NCBI GenBank assembly: GCA_964531745.1
Contig: CAZHFX010000023.1
Coordinates: forward strand, 1 to 15,552
Reading direction: 5' to 3'
Origin: JACRFW01 sp964531745
GTDB lineage: Bacteria; Patescibacteriota; Patescibacteriia; Magasanikbacterales; GWA2-37-8
Length of the DNA stretch: 15,552 nt
The position numbers and the translations under genes were made by a program. Under the pieces are notes generated by a model, which saw nothing but the letters and a program-made list of their open reading frames with translations, was not told the origin of the DNA and ran no database searches. This document shows, piece after piece, positions 5,810-12,957 of this stretch; position 1 is the stretch's first letter, and each line of letters starts with the position of its first letter.

Positions 5810-6409
5810 TTAGCCTTTGATGACTTTGTCAATGAGGCCGTATTTGAGAGCCTCTTCGGCGGTCATGAAGTTGTCGCGGTCGGTGTCTTTTTCCACTGTT
5901 GCGAGGTCTTTTCCCGTAGCATCGGCCAGCACATGATTGAGCCGGTCTTTGATGCGCAGAATTCGTTCGGCGCGGATTTTGATGTCGCTCGCTTGGCCTT
6001 CCATGCCGCCCATCACCTGGTGGATCATGATTTCTGAATTGGGGAGAGCTAAGCGTTTGCCTTTTTGCCCGGCGGCAAGAAGCACGGCCGCCATGCTCGC
6101 GGCCAAGCCGACGCAAATGGTGCTTACTTCCGGCTTGATGTAGCGCATGGTGTCAAAAATCGCCATACCGGCGGTAACTGAACCGCCCGGGGAGTTGATG
6201 TAGAGCTTGATGTCTTTTTCCGGGCTTTGATTTTCTAAAAAAAGGAGTTGGGCTATAATAACATTCGCCACGTTGTCGTCTACCTCGCTACCGAGAAAAA
6301 TAATGCGGTCTTGGAGCAAGCGGGAATAGATGTCGTAGGCTCGTTCGCCGAAGTTAGTTTTTTCAATGACGGTGGGGATGAGATAATTGTTGGAAATTTT
6401 TGAGTTCAT
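5810..6409 (-). CDS. clpP: ATP-dependent Clp protease proteolytic subunit
   Basis: ClpP is the serine peptidase that forms the double-ring chamber of the cytoplasmic Clp protease and degrades proteins unfolded by a ClpX/ClpA/ClpC partner. The 199-residue length matches the family. The catalytic triad is visible: Ser105 in GLAASMAAVLLAAG, His130 in EIMIHQ, and Asp179 in DTDRDNFMTAEEA. The oxyanion-loop motif YINSPGGSVTAGMAIFDTM (70-88) is intact. The N-terminus carries the usual LIPTVIEKT segment before GERAYDIYSRLL. No ClpX/ClpA gene is in the window. The gene is alone on the minus strand with a promoter at 6433-6461; no clear ribosome binding site precedes the ATG. Confidence 0.98.
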   Translation of the reverse strand: MNSKISNNYLIPTVIEKTNFGERAYDIYSRLLQDRIIFLGSEVDDNVANVIIAQLLFLENQSPEKDIKLYINSPGGSVTAGMAIFDTMRYIKPEVSTICVGLAASMAAVLLAAGQKGKRLALPNSEIMIHQVMGGMEGQASDIKIRAERILRIKDRLNHVLADATGKDLATVEKDTDRDNFMTAEEALKYGLIDKVIKG

Positions 6410-6432
6410 AAAATATATGAATTACGCAAAGT

Positions 6433-6461
6433 ACTATACCACAGAATAAGCGTTTTGAAAA
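6433..6461 (-). promoter_or_regulatory. Promoter of clpP
   Basis: On the minus strand TTTTCA (6461-6456) and TATAGT (6438-6433) are spaced by 17 nt, with transcription predicted to start roughly 15-20 nt before the clpP ATG at 6409. The region 6410-6517 also holds the divergent gpsA promoter. Confidence 0.6.
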
Positions 6462-6480
6462 GAGGCGGCGCGCCAGTCTT

Positions 6481-6508
6481 TTGTCTGCTGTAAGTTTAGT
6501 GGTATAAT
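6481..6508 (+). promoter_or_regulatory. Promoter of gpsA
   Basis: TTGTCT (6481-6486) and a perfect TATAAT (6503-6508) are separated by 16 nt. Transcription from here gives a leader of about 75 nt that contains the palindrome at 6548-6578. Confidence 0.65.
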
Positions 6509-6547
6509 TGAGGCAAGGTGGACTCATTTAGGGTTTTGTTAATTGTC

Positions 6548-6578
6548 ATTCTTCCCCCGACTCAGTCGGGGGAAGAAT
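6548..6578 (+). promoter_or_regulatory. Perfect 15-bp-arm palindrome in the gpsA leader
   Basis: ATTCTTCCCCCGACT (6548-6562) and AGTCGGGGGAAGAAT (6564-6578) are perfect inverted copies around a single C. It ends 11 nt before the ATG at 6590 and is followed by CTCTCTTTTA, so it could act as an attenuator or block ribosome access. Its core CCCCGACT/AGTCGGGG is identical to a palindrome in the rRNA leader at 14999-15015. Confidence 0.7.
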
Positions 6579-6589
6579 CTCTCTTTTAT

Positions 6590-7465
6590 ATGAAACCAGT
6601 CGTTGTAATTATTGGCGCGGGGGCGATGGGGCAGGTGATGGGCGCTCTGATGGGAAAAAAGGCCCCGGTCTTGTACTGGGATGCGACGTCGGGCAAGGTG
6701 CCAAACCAGCGGGAACTTTCGGAAGTTTTGAAAAATGCCGTGGCGGTTTTTCTTTGTGTGCCATCTGGCGCGGTGCGCGTGGCGGCCATGGCGGCGGCAT
6801 CGTACCTTCGGCGCGACGTGCCGGTGGTGACTATCGCCAAAGGAATTGAAGCAAAGACAGGAAAGTTTATGCCGGAGGTTTTGCAAGAGTCGCTTCGCCC
6901 AGGCCAGCCCTATGGCATCGTGAGCGGCCCCATGCTCGCGAGCGAGTTGGGAGCCGGGCAGGGAGGCTCTGGCGTGGTGGCGGTGAGTAGCGCTCCAGCT
7001 TATAAAATAATCGTTGCTCTTTTTGTCGGGTCGTCGTTAAAACTTTTTTATTCAAAAGAGTTGTCTGCTGTTGCCTTGGGCGGTGTTTTGAAAAATATTT
7101 ACGCCGTTATCATCGGCATCGCGCTCGGGCTCGGCTGGAAACATAACCGTATCGGCGCGCTCATTAGCGATGAGATAAATGAAATACTTCGCATTTTTGG
7201 CGAGTACGGACTGCCTATGGAAACGGCGGTCGGTCCGGCGTGTCTCGGCGATTTGCTCGCGACAGGGTTAAGTGCCGATTCGCGCAATCACCAGATTGGT
7301 GAAAAGTTGGCTATCAACGAAGAGGGAACTAGTGAAGGCACACGGGCATTGCCGTTTGTGTTTAAGAGAGTGAAAAAATTGGGCCGGAAGAATCTGCCGT
7401 TACTGTTCGCACTCGCGGACGTGTTGGCAAGAAAAAAGACCGCTCGCGCGGCGTTTCAAAAATGA
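6590..7465 (+). CDS. gpsA: NAD(P)-dependent glycerol-3-phosphate dehydrogenase
   Basis: The enzyme reduces dihydroxyacetone phosphate to sn-glycerol 3-phosphate, the backbone precursor of phospholipids. The 291-residue product begins MKPVVVIIGAGAMGQVMGA, a Rossmann GxGxxG cofactor site. Later it shows the family blocks VVTIAKGIE, YGIVSGPMLASELG, the catalytic-lysine segment LGGVLKNIYAVIIGIALGLG, and GDLLATGLSADSRNHQIG, whose SRN contacts substrate. It is somewhat shorter than the E. coli enzyme (about 340). I reject the in-frame extension from 6518 because its 24 codons merely read through the leader palindrome. It converges on the DHH gene with only 16 nt between stop codons and no obvious terminator. 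Few other lipid genes are nearby, so the enzyme may serve scavenged-lipid or partial lipid metabolism. Confidence 0.93.
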   Translation: MKPVVVIIGAGAMGQVMGALMGKKAPVLYWDATSGKVPNQRELSEVLKNAVAVFLCVPSGAVRVAAMAAASYLRRDVPVVTIAKGIEAKTGKFMPEVLQESLRPGQPYGIVSGPMLASELGAGQGGSGVVAVSSAPAYKIIVALFVGSSLKLFYSKELSAVALGGVLKNIYAVIIGIALGLGWKHNRIGALISDEINEILRIFGEYGLPMETAVGPACLGDLLATGLSADSRNHQIGEKLAINEEGTSEGTRALPFVFKRVKKLGRKNLPLLFALADVLARKKTARAAFQK

Positions 7466-7481
7466 TCGGAGCTGTATAATG

Positions 7482-8441
7482 TTAAAGAAGCGAGAAAATT
7501 TTTTTTAACACTTCCTCAATCGTGCCGTCGGCAGTAAACCCGGCGGCTTTTTTATGTCCGCCGCCGTTAAATTTTTTAGCGAGCACGGAAACATCCACGT
7601 CGTCTTTGGTGGTGCGGAAATTGCCTTTCACTAGGCCGCCTGGCAATTCTTTTAAGATGAGAGCGATGCGGTTGTCTTCCAGATTGTTTAAAAAGTTAGC
7701 GATGCCTTCGCTTTCGGTGTCGGGTACATTGTAGTCTTCTAGATCTTGTAAAGTGAGATAGGTGTGCGTGATGCCGGTGCGAAGATCTTTTTCCAGACGG
7801 CCGAGCACCGCGCCCCAGAGGCGCAAAGCGTCAATGGATTTATTTTTGAGAGTTTCGCTTGTCACCAAATTCATATTGCCGCCGGAGCGGATTAGTTCGC
7901 CAGAAGCGTTCAGGGCGGCAGAGGAGGTGGCGGCGTTCGTGAAGTTGCCGGTATCGGTGGTGAGGCCGGTTAGAAGCGAGGTGGCCATTTTTTGGTTGAT
8001 GCGAATGCCGTTGTGGCGGAAATAGTGATAGAGAATTTCGGTGGTGGAAGCGGCGGTGGGCAGAACCAAATTGAAGTGGCCGTAGTGTTCGTTGGTGGCG
8101 TGGTGGTCAATGTTGATAATAGTGCGGTTAGTATTTTCCACAAAGGGCGCGATGCCGTTGTAGCGCAGGTCGCCCGAATCAACCACCACTACTGTATCAA
8201 AGGTTAGGTCGTTAAAAATGGCCGGGTCGGTGATAATTTTATCACTGTGCGGCACAAAATGAAGCTTTTCATTGGCGGGGGTGACGCAGAAAATCACCGC
8301 GTCTTTATTCAGGCCGATAAGATACTCGTGAAAAGCCGTGGCGGCGCCAATCGCGTCGCCGTCCGGGTTTTGGTGGGGGGCGACGATGACGCGGCTGGCT
8401 TGTTTGATATGCTGATGGATTTTTTGGGATAATAGCCGCAT
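7482..8441 (-). CDS. nrnA: DHH/DHHA1 phosphoesterase, NrnA-like
   Basis: This 319-residue protein matches the bifunctional oligoribonuclease / 3'-phosphoadenosine 5'-phosphate phosphatase family, which clears 2-5 nt RNA fragments and pAp in the cytoplasm. Metal-binding motifs are intact: PHQNPDGDAIGAA (residues 22-34), VVVVDSGD (~85-92), IDHHATNEHYGHF (~111-123, the DHH signature), and TGLTTDTGNF. The C-terminal DHHA1 domain ends with the substrate-binding NGGGHKKAAGF. Length is as expected. It has a good promoter of its own (8466-8494) and is transcribed alone. In many bacteria this gene sits beside rbfA or other translation genes; here its neighbours are gpsA (convergent) and a regulator. 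Whether it degrades nanoRNA, pAp or c-di-nucleotide products cannot be told from sequence. Confidence 0.9.
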   Translation of the reverse strand: MRLLSQKIHQHIKQASRVIVAPHQNPDGDAIGAATAFHEYLIGLNKDAVIFCVTPANEKLHFVPHSDKIITDPAIFNDLTFDTVVVVDSGDLRYNGIAPFVENTNRTIINIDHHATNEHYGHFNLVLPTAASTTEILYHYFRHNGIRINQKMATSLLTGLTTDTGNFTNAATSSAALNASGELIRSGGNMNLVTSETLKNKSIDALRLWGAVLGRLEKDLRTGITHTYLTLQDLEDYNVPDTESEGIANFLNNLEDNRIALILKELPGGLVKGNFRTTKDDVDVSVLAKKFNGGGHKKAAGFTADGTIEEVLKKIFSLL

Positions 8442-8465
8442 ATGATTAAAATCAACGAATCGTGC

Positions 8466-8494
8466 ATTTTATCGGGATCGGGACAGTTTGTCAA
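8466..8494 (-). promoter_or_regulatory. Promoter of the NrnA-like gene
   Basis: On the minus strand TTGACA (8494-8489) and TAAAAT (8471-8466) are separated by exactly 17 nt. The start codon at 8441 lies about 18 nt from the predicted transcription start. Confidence 0.8.
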
Positions 8495-8504
8495 GGGTTA
8501 TAGG

Positions 8505-8533
8505 TTGAGGCCGATTGTTTAATATGCTATAAT
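8505..8533 (+). promoter_or_regulatory. Plus-strand promoter without an assigned gene
   Basis: TTGAGG (8505-8510) and TATAAT (8528-8533) have a 17-nt spacer. Downstream on the plus strand come several hairpins (8561-8575, 8582-8618) and then DNA antisense to the regulator gene; smc starts over 700 nt away. It may make a short RNA or an antisense transcript, or be fortuitous AT-rich sequence. Confidence 0.45.
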
Positions 8534-8554
8534 ATTTTTACTATTTTTAAAAAC

Positions 8555-8575
8555 AAAAAACCCGAATTAATCGGG
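8555..8575 (-). terminator. Intrinsic terminator of the Fis-type regulator gene
   Basis: On the minus strand CCCGA-TTAAT-TCGGG (8575-8561) is followed by six Ts (8560-8555), then GTTTTT. It lies about 100 nt after the regulator stop codon. A further inverted repeat GTAGGGA/TCCCTAC (8582-8588, 8612-8618) stands between. The stretch 8576-8676 holds no other gene I can support. Confidence 0.75.
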
Positions 8576-8676
8576 GTCTTTGTAGGGACCGCAAGAGTTG
8601 TTTTTCTGCCATCCCTACCCGGCGCCTTGCGGTGCGCGCCGAAATGGTTGAATGACGGATATGCCCGCTCGTCAGG

Positions 8677-9186
8677 CTACTGCCTGTTGCCGTCTCCTTT
8701 GGAAGAGGCCGCGGGCTGGGGGGCGAGGTCGGGCGCTGTCCTCACCAGAAGTTTGACCGTTTGCCGGTTGACCCCGGCCAGTCTGGCGGCGCGCGACAGG
8801 TTGTTGTTCGTGCGGCGGAGAGCCTCCCGCACGGCTTCCAGGCGGATTTTCTCCCAGGCGAGGTCGGCGGAGGGGAAGCGGGCAAACATTTGGCCGTATT
8901 TGGGCAGAAGATCGGAGAAGCGGGGGTCAGTTGTGTGCCAGCCGCGGTCCAGCCAACGGCAGAACGTGGGGCGAGGGATCCCGATCATCAGCGCGGCCTG
9001 CAATTTGTTGTGCTGGCTGGATTTCCTCAGGGAGGGGTTGCGAAGCAGGACCTCCTGGATAACCAAGGTGAGCAGGAAGTCAAGGTTGAGGCCAGCGTCC
9101 TCCATAGAACGCAGTGCCTGTTGGAGAGAGGGTCGGGCAGACTCGGTGACCAGGTCGGCGTTTGGAGCGGTACCATCGCAACGCAT
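8677..9186 (-). CDS. Fis-type helix-turn-helix protein, probable transcription regulator
   Basis: The 169-residue product ends in a Fis/NtrC-like helix-turn-helix: RLEAVREALRRTNNNLSRAA then RLAGVNRQTVKLL (residues ~115-148). An earlier segment, LQAALMIGIPRPTFCRWLDRG (~62-82), looks like a second DNA-binding helix pair. There is no sigma-54 AAA+ or receiver domain. I chose ATG 9186 because AAGGAG lies 7 nt upstream; the longer frame to 9627 is antisense to smc. The gene is distinctly GC-rich between AT-richer neighbours. It has its own promoter (9224-9252), two TTGACGTCA sites over the transcription start, and a terminator, so it is a self-contained unit, divergent from smc. I do not recognise a named family; autoregulation and control of smc are inferences from layout. 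Confidence 0.8.
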   Translation of the reverse strand: MRCDGTAPNADLVTESARPSLQQALRSMEDAGLNLDFLLTLVIQEVLLRNPSLRKSSQHNKLQAALMIGIPRPTFCRWLDRGWHTTDPRFSDLLPKYGQMFARFPSADLAWEKIRLEAVREALRRTNNNLSRAARLAGVNRQTVKLLVRTAPDLAPQPAASSKGDGNRQ

Positions 9187-9197
9187 TGGGAATCTCC

Positions 9198-9218
9198 TTG
9201 ACGTCAGAATTGACGTCA
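9198..9218. promoter_or_regulatory. Paired TTGACGTCA sites, putative operator
   Basis: TTGACGTCA occurs at 9198-9206 and 9210-9218, 12 bp apart (near one helical turn). Each contains the palindrome TGACGTCA. The pair covers the predicted start of the regulator transcript and lies in the 73-bp gap between the regulator and smc, so a bound protein could affect both genes. Confidence 0.65.
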
Positions 9219-9223
9219 TCACA

Positions 9224-9252
9224 ATTAAACTAATTTTATTATTTTTTGTCAA
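9224..9252 (-). promoter_or_regulatory. Promoter of the Fis-type regulator
   Basis: On the minus strand TTGACA (9252-9247) and TTTAAT (9229-9224) are separated by exactly 17 nt. Predicted transcription starts within the downstream TTGACGTCA site. No equally clear plus-strand promoter for smc is visible in the same gap. Confidence 0.75.
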
Positions 9253-9259
9253 GCGGATT

Positions 9260-12200
9260 ATGTATTTGGAACGGTTGGAGATACAAGGATTCAAATCATT
9301 CGCCGCCAAAACCGTCTTGGATTTTTTGCCGCCCAAGGACGGTTTGTTTAGTATTACCGGCGTGGTGGGGCCGAATGGAGCTGGCAAATCAAACATTACC
9401 GACGCGATTCGCTGGGTGATGGGGGAGACGAGTATGAAAAATGTCCGGGCCAAGAAAAATGAAGACGTGATTTTTAATGGTTCAGAAAGCAAAGGCTCGC
9501 TTTCCGCAGCCGAAGTGACCATGACTTTGGATAACGCGAGTGGTGATACTGGTTTGGATTTTCCGGAAATTGTTATTACCCGCCGATTGTATAGGACAGG
9601 GGAAAGCGAGTATTTGGTAAATAACAATCTGGTGCGGTTGATTGATATTCATCTTCTGCTCGCGAGAGCGAAATTTGCCGAAGGCGCTTACAGCATCGTG
9701 AGCCAGGGAATGATTGACCGCTTGCTGACTGTAACTCCCGCCGAGCGCAAAGATTTTTTTGATGAAGCCTGCGGCATTAAAGAGCACCAAATAAAACAGC
9801 ATCAAGCCGCGCTCAAGCTCGCTCGCACGGAAGAAAATATAAAACAAGCGGAGACGCTTTTGGCGGAAGTGGAGCCGCGGCTAAAGATTTTACACAAGCA
9901 GGTAAAGAAACTTGACCAGCGCCACGATGTGGAAGCAAGGCTTTTGGGAACGCAAGAGCAATATTATTACACCATCTATCACCGGAATAAAATTGAAATT
10001 GATGCCATCAAGAGCAATCTTACTGTTGTGGAAACTAGATACCGCGCCACTTTCGCTGAACTGGAAAATATTCAGACTGAACTGAGTGAGTTGGCGCGCG
10101 GCTCCAGTCGCCAGGAAGTTTTTGACGAGCTCCAGGTTCGTTATCAAGAGGCTATCCGCGCCAAAAATGAGGTAGAACGCGAACTGGTGATTATTGAAGG
10201 GCAGATGCAGACGCAGTACAGCCAGTCCGGTCAGCAGAATATCGGTTGGCTAGAGGGCAAAGTGACTGAGTTGAAACAAAACGAAGATCGCCTCACGGCG
10301 CAAGCGTCGGCCGCCGCGGCTGAAGTTAGGCGGCGCGAGGAAGCGGCGGAGACAGCAAAAAAACAGAGTGAAAATTTGGGCGTGGAAGCCACGCAAATCA
10401 GGCTCAAAATTTCCCGTTTGCAGGGCGAGCTCATGAAAGATCAGTCGGAACAGAGCTATCGCGAACTTTCGGGCCTCACGGCGGTGAAGGCGGTGCTGGA
10501 AGCCCGAAATAAATTTGGCAAAGTACATGGTTTGGTAGCTGAGTTGGGTGATGTCCCCGAGGAATATAGGCTGGCGCTGGAAGTGGCCGCCGGTTCGCAT
10601 TTGTCATCCATCGTGGTAGAAAATGAAGAAGTGGCGCGACTGGCCATTAGCTATTTGCGGGAAAATCGTTTTGGCGTGGCCACTTTTTTGCCTTTGAATA
10701 AAATTCAGCCGCGGCCAAACTATTCGGACGGGGAAAGTTTGTTGGGGCAGAGCGGGATGTTTGGCAAGGCCATTGATTTAATCAAATTTGATGATAAATT
10801 TGACGCTATTTTTTCCATGATTTTTGGCGACACGCTGGTGGTGACCGATTTGAAAGCGGCGGAGCGCCTGGGCATTGGCCGGGCGCGCATGGTGACGTTG
10901 GAGGGCGACTTAGTGGAGCGGTGCGGCATTATGCGCGGCGGTTGGCGCAACAAAAGAAATGCGCTTGGTTTTTCATCCAAGATTTCTCTTTCCAGCCAGG
11001 ATCGTTTGGCTGAGCTACAACAGGCGATTGTTTTGGAAACACACAACATGGCTGACATTGAGCGCCAAATTGAACAAGCTAAGTCCAAATTGGTTGATCT
11101 CACCATTGAAGCCAAGACATCGGCTCACCAGGCCACCGCCACCCAAAGTGAGTTTGAGGCCAACAAACGAGAGTTGGCCCGTTTGGAACATGAATTGAAA
11201 CTGGTCAAAGCCAGCCCGGAAGAATATGGCGAACAGCTCACGGCCCTCGCCGAGAAAAAAGAAGATTTTGAAAAACAAAAAGGCGCGCGCGCTAAAGCGG
11301 CGGCGAAAATAGCGGCGGAAATTGAGCAGTATAACCGGAAAGAAGAAGAAAAGAAACAACGCGTTTTTTCTCTTCAGGTATCCATGCAAAAAAAACAAGA
11401 CGAGGTGAACCGTATTTTGTCTGAGCGCAATGATTGGCGCGTGGAGACCGCCAAATTAGAAACGAAACAGGAAGATTTGGCGCAAGAAGTATTGAATGAC
11501 ATGAAAGTGTCTATTCATTCGCTCACCGAGCGCGTCGCGACGCCGGTTGACGCGGGCCAACTGGAGTCTTTAGCTAAAGAAATTGAAAATTTAAAATATC
11601 AGCTTAGTCTTATTGGCGGTATTGACGAGGAAGTGGTGGAAGAGTATGGCGCCACTAAAGAAAAGTATGACTTTTTGACGAGCCAGCTCGCTGACCTCGG
11701 TAAAGCCACCGGTGATTTGCAGAAAATGATTGAGGAGCTGGATGAGCTGATGAAAAAACGCCGCAGCGTCGCTTTCAAAAAAATTAGAAAAGATTTTTCC
11801 CGTTATTTTGCCATTTTGTTTGACGGGGGTAATGCCGACCTGGAGGAGATTTATGGGGAACCGCCGGTGGAAGAAATAGTGTTGCCGGATGGCACGATAG
11901 TACCGGCCGAAGAGCAAACAGCCGAAGGAGGAGAAGCGCCCAAGAGAAAGAACGAAAAAATATTAACCGGCATTGAAGTTATTGCCAATCCGCCCGGGAA
12001 AAAAGTGAAATACTTGAACATGCTTTCCGGCGGTGAGCGCACGCTGACGTCAATTGCTCTTATTTCGGCAATTTTGTTCCACAACCCATCGCCGTTTGTG
12101 GTGCTGGATGAGGTGGAAGCGGCGCTGGATGAAGCCAATACACTTCGATTCGTAAAGATATTGAGCGAACTTTCTACCCACTGCCAGTTTATCGTGGTCA

Positions 12201-12343
12201 CCCACAATCGCGTGACCATGCACGCGGCTGGGTCCCTTTATGGCGTCGTCATGGGCGCGGACGGGGTTTCTAAACTTTTGAGCGTTACCATGGCCGATGC
12301 CCCGCAGTACGCCGAGGCGATGACTGTTGACAAAACAGCGTAA
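9260..12343 (+). CDS. smc: Chromosome segregation protein SMC
   Basis: SMC is the ATPase of the bacterial condensin-like complex, acting with ScpA/ScpB to organise and segregate the chromosome. The 1027-residue product starts MYLERLEIQGFKSFAAKT, the canonical N-terminus, with Walker A GPNGAGKS at 37-44. A long coiled coil leads to the hinge at ~405-565 (YRLALEVAAGSHLSSIVVENEE ... RMVTLEGDLVE region), then a second coiled coil to ~880. The C-terminal head has the ABC signature LSGGERTLTS (922-931) and Walker B FVVLDEVEAALDEAN with D950-E951. It is shorter than typical SMC (about 1150-1200), implying shorter arms. I reject the in-frame extension from 8627, which is antisense to the regulator gene. 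No scpA/scpB is in the window. rpsP follows after 65 nt. Confidence 0.97.
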   Translation: MYLERLEIQGFKSFAAKTVLDFLPPKDGLFSITGVVGPNGAGKSNITDAIRWVMGETSMKNVRAKKNEDVIFNGSESKGSLSAAEVTMTLDNASGDTGLDFPEIVITRRLYRTGESEYLVNNNLVRLIDIHLLLARAKFAEGAYSIVSQGMIDRLLTVTPAERKDFFDEACGIKEHQIKQHQAALKLARTEENIKQAETLLAEVEPRLKILHKQVKKLDQRHDVEARLLGTQEQYYYTIYHRNKIEIDAIKSNLTVVETRYRATFAELENIQTELSELARGSSRQEVFDELQVRYQEAIRAKNEVERELVIIEGQMQTQYSQSGQQNIGWLEGKVTELKQNEDRLTAQASAAAAEVRRREEAAETAKKQSENLGVEATQIRLKISRLQGELMKDQSEQSYRELSGLTAVKAVLEARNKFGKVHGLVAELGDVPEEYRLALEVAAGSHLSSIVVENEEVARLAISYLRENRFGVATFLPLNKIQPRPNYSDGESLLGQSGMFGKAIDLIKFDDKFDAIFSMIFGDTLVVTDLKAAERLGIGRARMVTLEGDLVERCGIMRGGWRNKRNALGFSSKISLSSQDRLAELQQAIVLETHNMADIERQIEQAKSKLVDLTIEAKTSAHQATATQSEFEANKRELARLEHELKLVKASPEEYGEQLTALAEKKEDFEKQKGARAKAAAKIAAEIEQYNRKEEEKKQRVFSLQVSMQKKQDEVNRILSERNDWRVETAKLETKQEDLAQEVLNDMKVSIHSLTERVATPVDAGQLESLAKEIENLKYQLSLIGGIDEEVVEEYGATKEKYDFLTSQLADLGKATGDLQKMIEELDELMKKRRSVAFKKIRKDFSRYFAILFDGGNADLEEIYGEPPVEEIVLPDGTIVPAEEQTAEGGEAPKRKNEKILTGIEVIANPPGKKVKYLNMLSGGERTLTSIALISAILFHNPSPFVVLDEVEAALDEANTLRFVKILSELSTHCQFIVVTHNRVTMHAAGSLYGVVMGADGVSKLLSVTMADAPQYAEAMTVDKTA

Positions 12344-12408
12344 TTAGATTATAGTAATTCTGCTCTCAATATTAAACCGCTCACTTTGAATAAATACTTA
12401 AACTTATT

Positions 12409-12792
12409 ATGTTAATTATTCGTTTGCAACGCGTAGGTAAAAAGAAATCACCGGCGTACCGTCTAGTAATTTCGGAAAAGTCCCGCGACACGCAGGATGT
12501 CTATCTAGAACAGCTCGGCACCTTTAATCCGCGTGTCAAGGAGAACGGCTTCTTGCCCAATGCCGAGAGAATCAATTATTGGATCAGCAAAGGCGCCCAG
12601 ACATCAGCCACCATTAATAATCTGCTCATCAAAGCCGGCATTATCAAAGGCGAGAAAAAGAAATCAGTTTTTCTCTCGCAGAAACGAAAAAAGAAAATTG
12701 CCGATAAATCCGCTTCCGCCAAAGTTGCGGTGGACAAGAAAGCCGCTGAAGTAGCGGCAAGTCCAGCGGCGGTAGTCGTTCATCAGGCATAA
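12409..12792 (+). CDS. rpsP: 30S ribosomal protein S16
   Basis: S16 binds 16S rRNA early in small-subunit assembly. The first ~82 residues give the complete family pattern: MLIIRLQRVGKKKSPAYRLV, then SRDTQDVYLEQLGTFNPR and ERINYWISKGAQTSATINNLL. The remaining ~45 residues form a Lys- and then Ala-rich tail (KKKSVFLSQKRKKK ... AAEVAASPAAVVV), longer than in E. coli (82 residues in total) and of unknown role. Order rpsP-khpA-trmD is conserved in bacteria, here without rimM between and without rplS after. No terminator separates it from smc, and no clear promoter or ribosome binding site is seen in the AT-rich gap before it. Confidence 0.96.
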   Translation: MLIIRLQRVGKKKSPAYRLVISEKSRDTQDVYLEQLGTFNPRVKENGFLPNAERINYWISKGAQTSATINNLLIKAGIIKGEKKKSVFLSQKRKKKIADKSASAKVAVDKKAAEVAASPAAVVVHQA

Positions 12793-12810
12793 AAACTATA
12801 CACAGTTGAC

Positions 12811-12839
12811 TTGACTTTTTCTAGCGAGAAGAGTATATT
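12811..12839 (+). promoter_or_regulatory. Promoter upstream of khpA
   Basis: TTGACT (12811-12816) and TATATT (12834-12839) are separated by exactly 17 nt. A second TTGACT overlaps just upstream (12806-12811). The transcript would carry a leader of about 110 nt before khpA. Confidence 0.7.
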
Positions 12840-12845
12840 TTTTCA

Positions 12846-12957
12846 TGAAGTGCAGTACTGGTGGACTTCTCCACAGCGCCCGCCGGCAACGCTTTTGCGT
12901 AGCAATGCGGGCAGGTCGACAGAACTGCTGAAAAAGAATGAACCAATCTGAAATACT
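12846..12957 (+). promoter_or_regulatory. Structured leader RNA of khpA (three-way junction)
   Basis: The leader can fold with a closing stem GCAGT/ACTGC (12852-12856 with about 12923-12927) that encloses two hairpins: GTGGA-CTTC-TCCAC, and GCCCGC/GCGGGC with an inner ACGC-TTTT-GCGT. The sequence before the ATG has no strong ribosome binding site. A three-way junction next to an RNA-binding protein gene could be an autoregulatory site or a riboswitch-like element. The second hairpin may instead be an inserted dispersed palindrome, as its outer arms resemble those at 2720-2760. No known riboswitch class was recognised. Confidence 0.5.

Noticed and set aside
5614..5832. Minus-strand 72-codon frame between clpP and the ncRNA
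   Set aside because: No ribosome binding site or homology; it covers the clpP terminator region and the ncRNA promoter.
6518..6589. 24-codon extension of GpsA
   Set aside because: It only translates the leader palindrome; the Rossmann fold starts at ATG 6590.
8627..9259. In-frame N-terminal extension of SMC by 211 codons
   Set aside because: It is antisense to the regulator gene, has no SMC homology, and the canonical SMC N-terminus starts exactly at ATG 9260.
9187..9627. N-terminal extension of the minus-strand regulator into smc
   Set aside because: It is antisense to the SMC head domain; the AAGGAG site and promoter place the start at 9186.
12846..12945. 4.5S SRP RNA upstream of khpA
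   Set aside because: GC-rich stems and CAGGTC looked similar at first, but the conserved SRP tetraloop and symmetric loop are missing.
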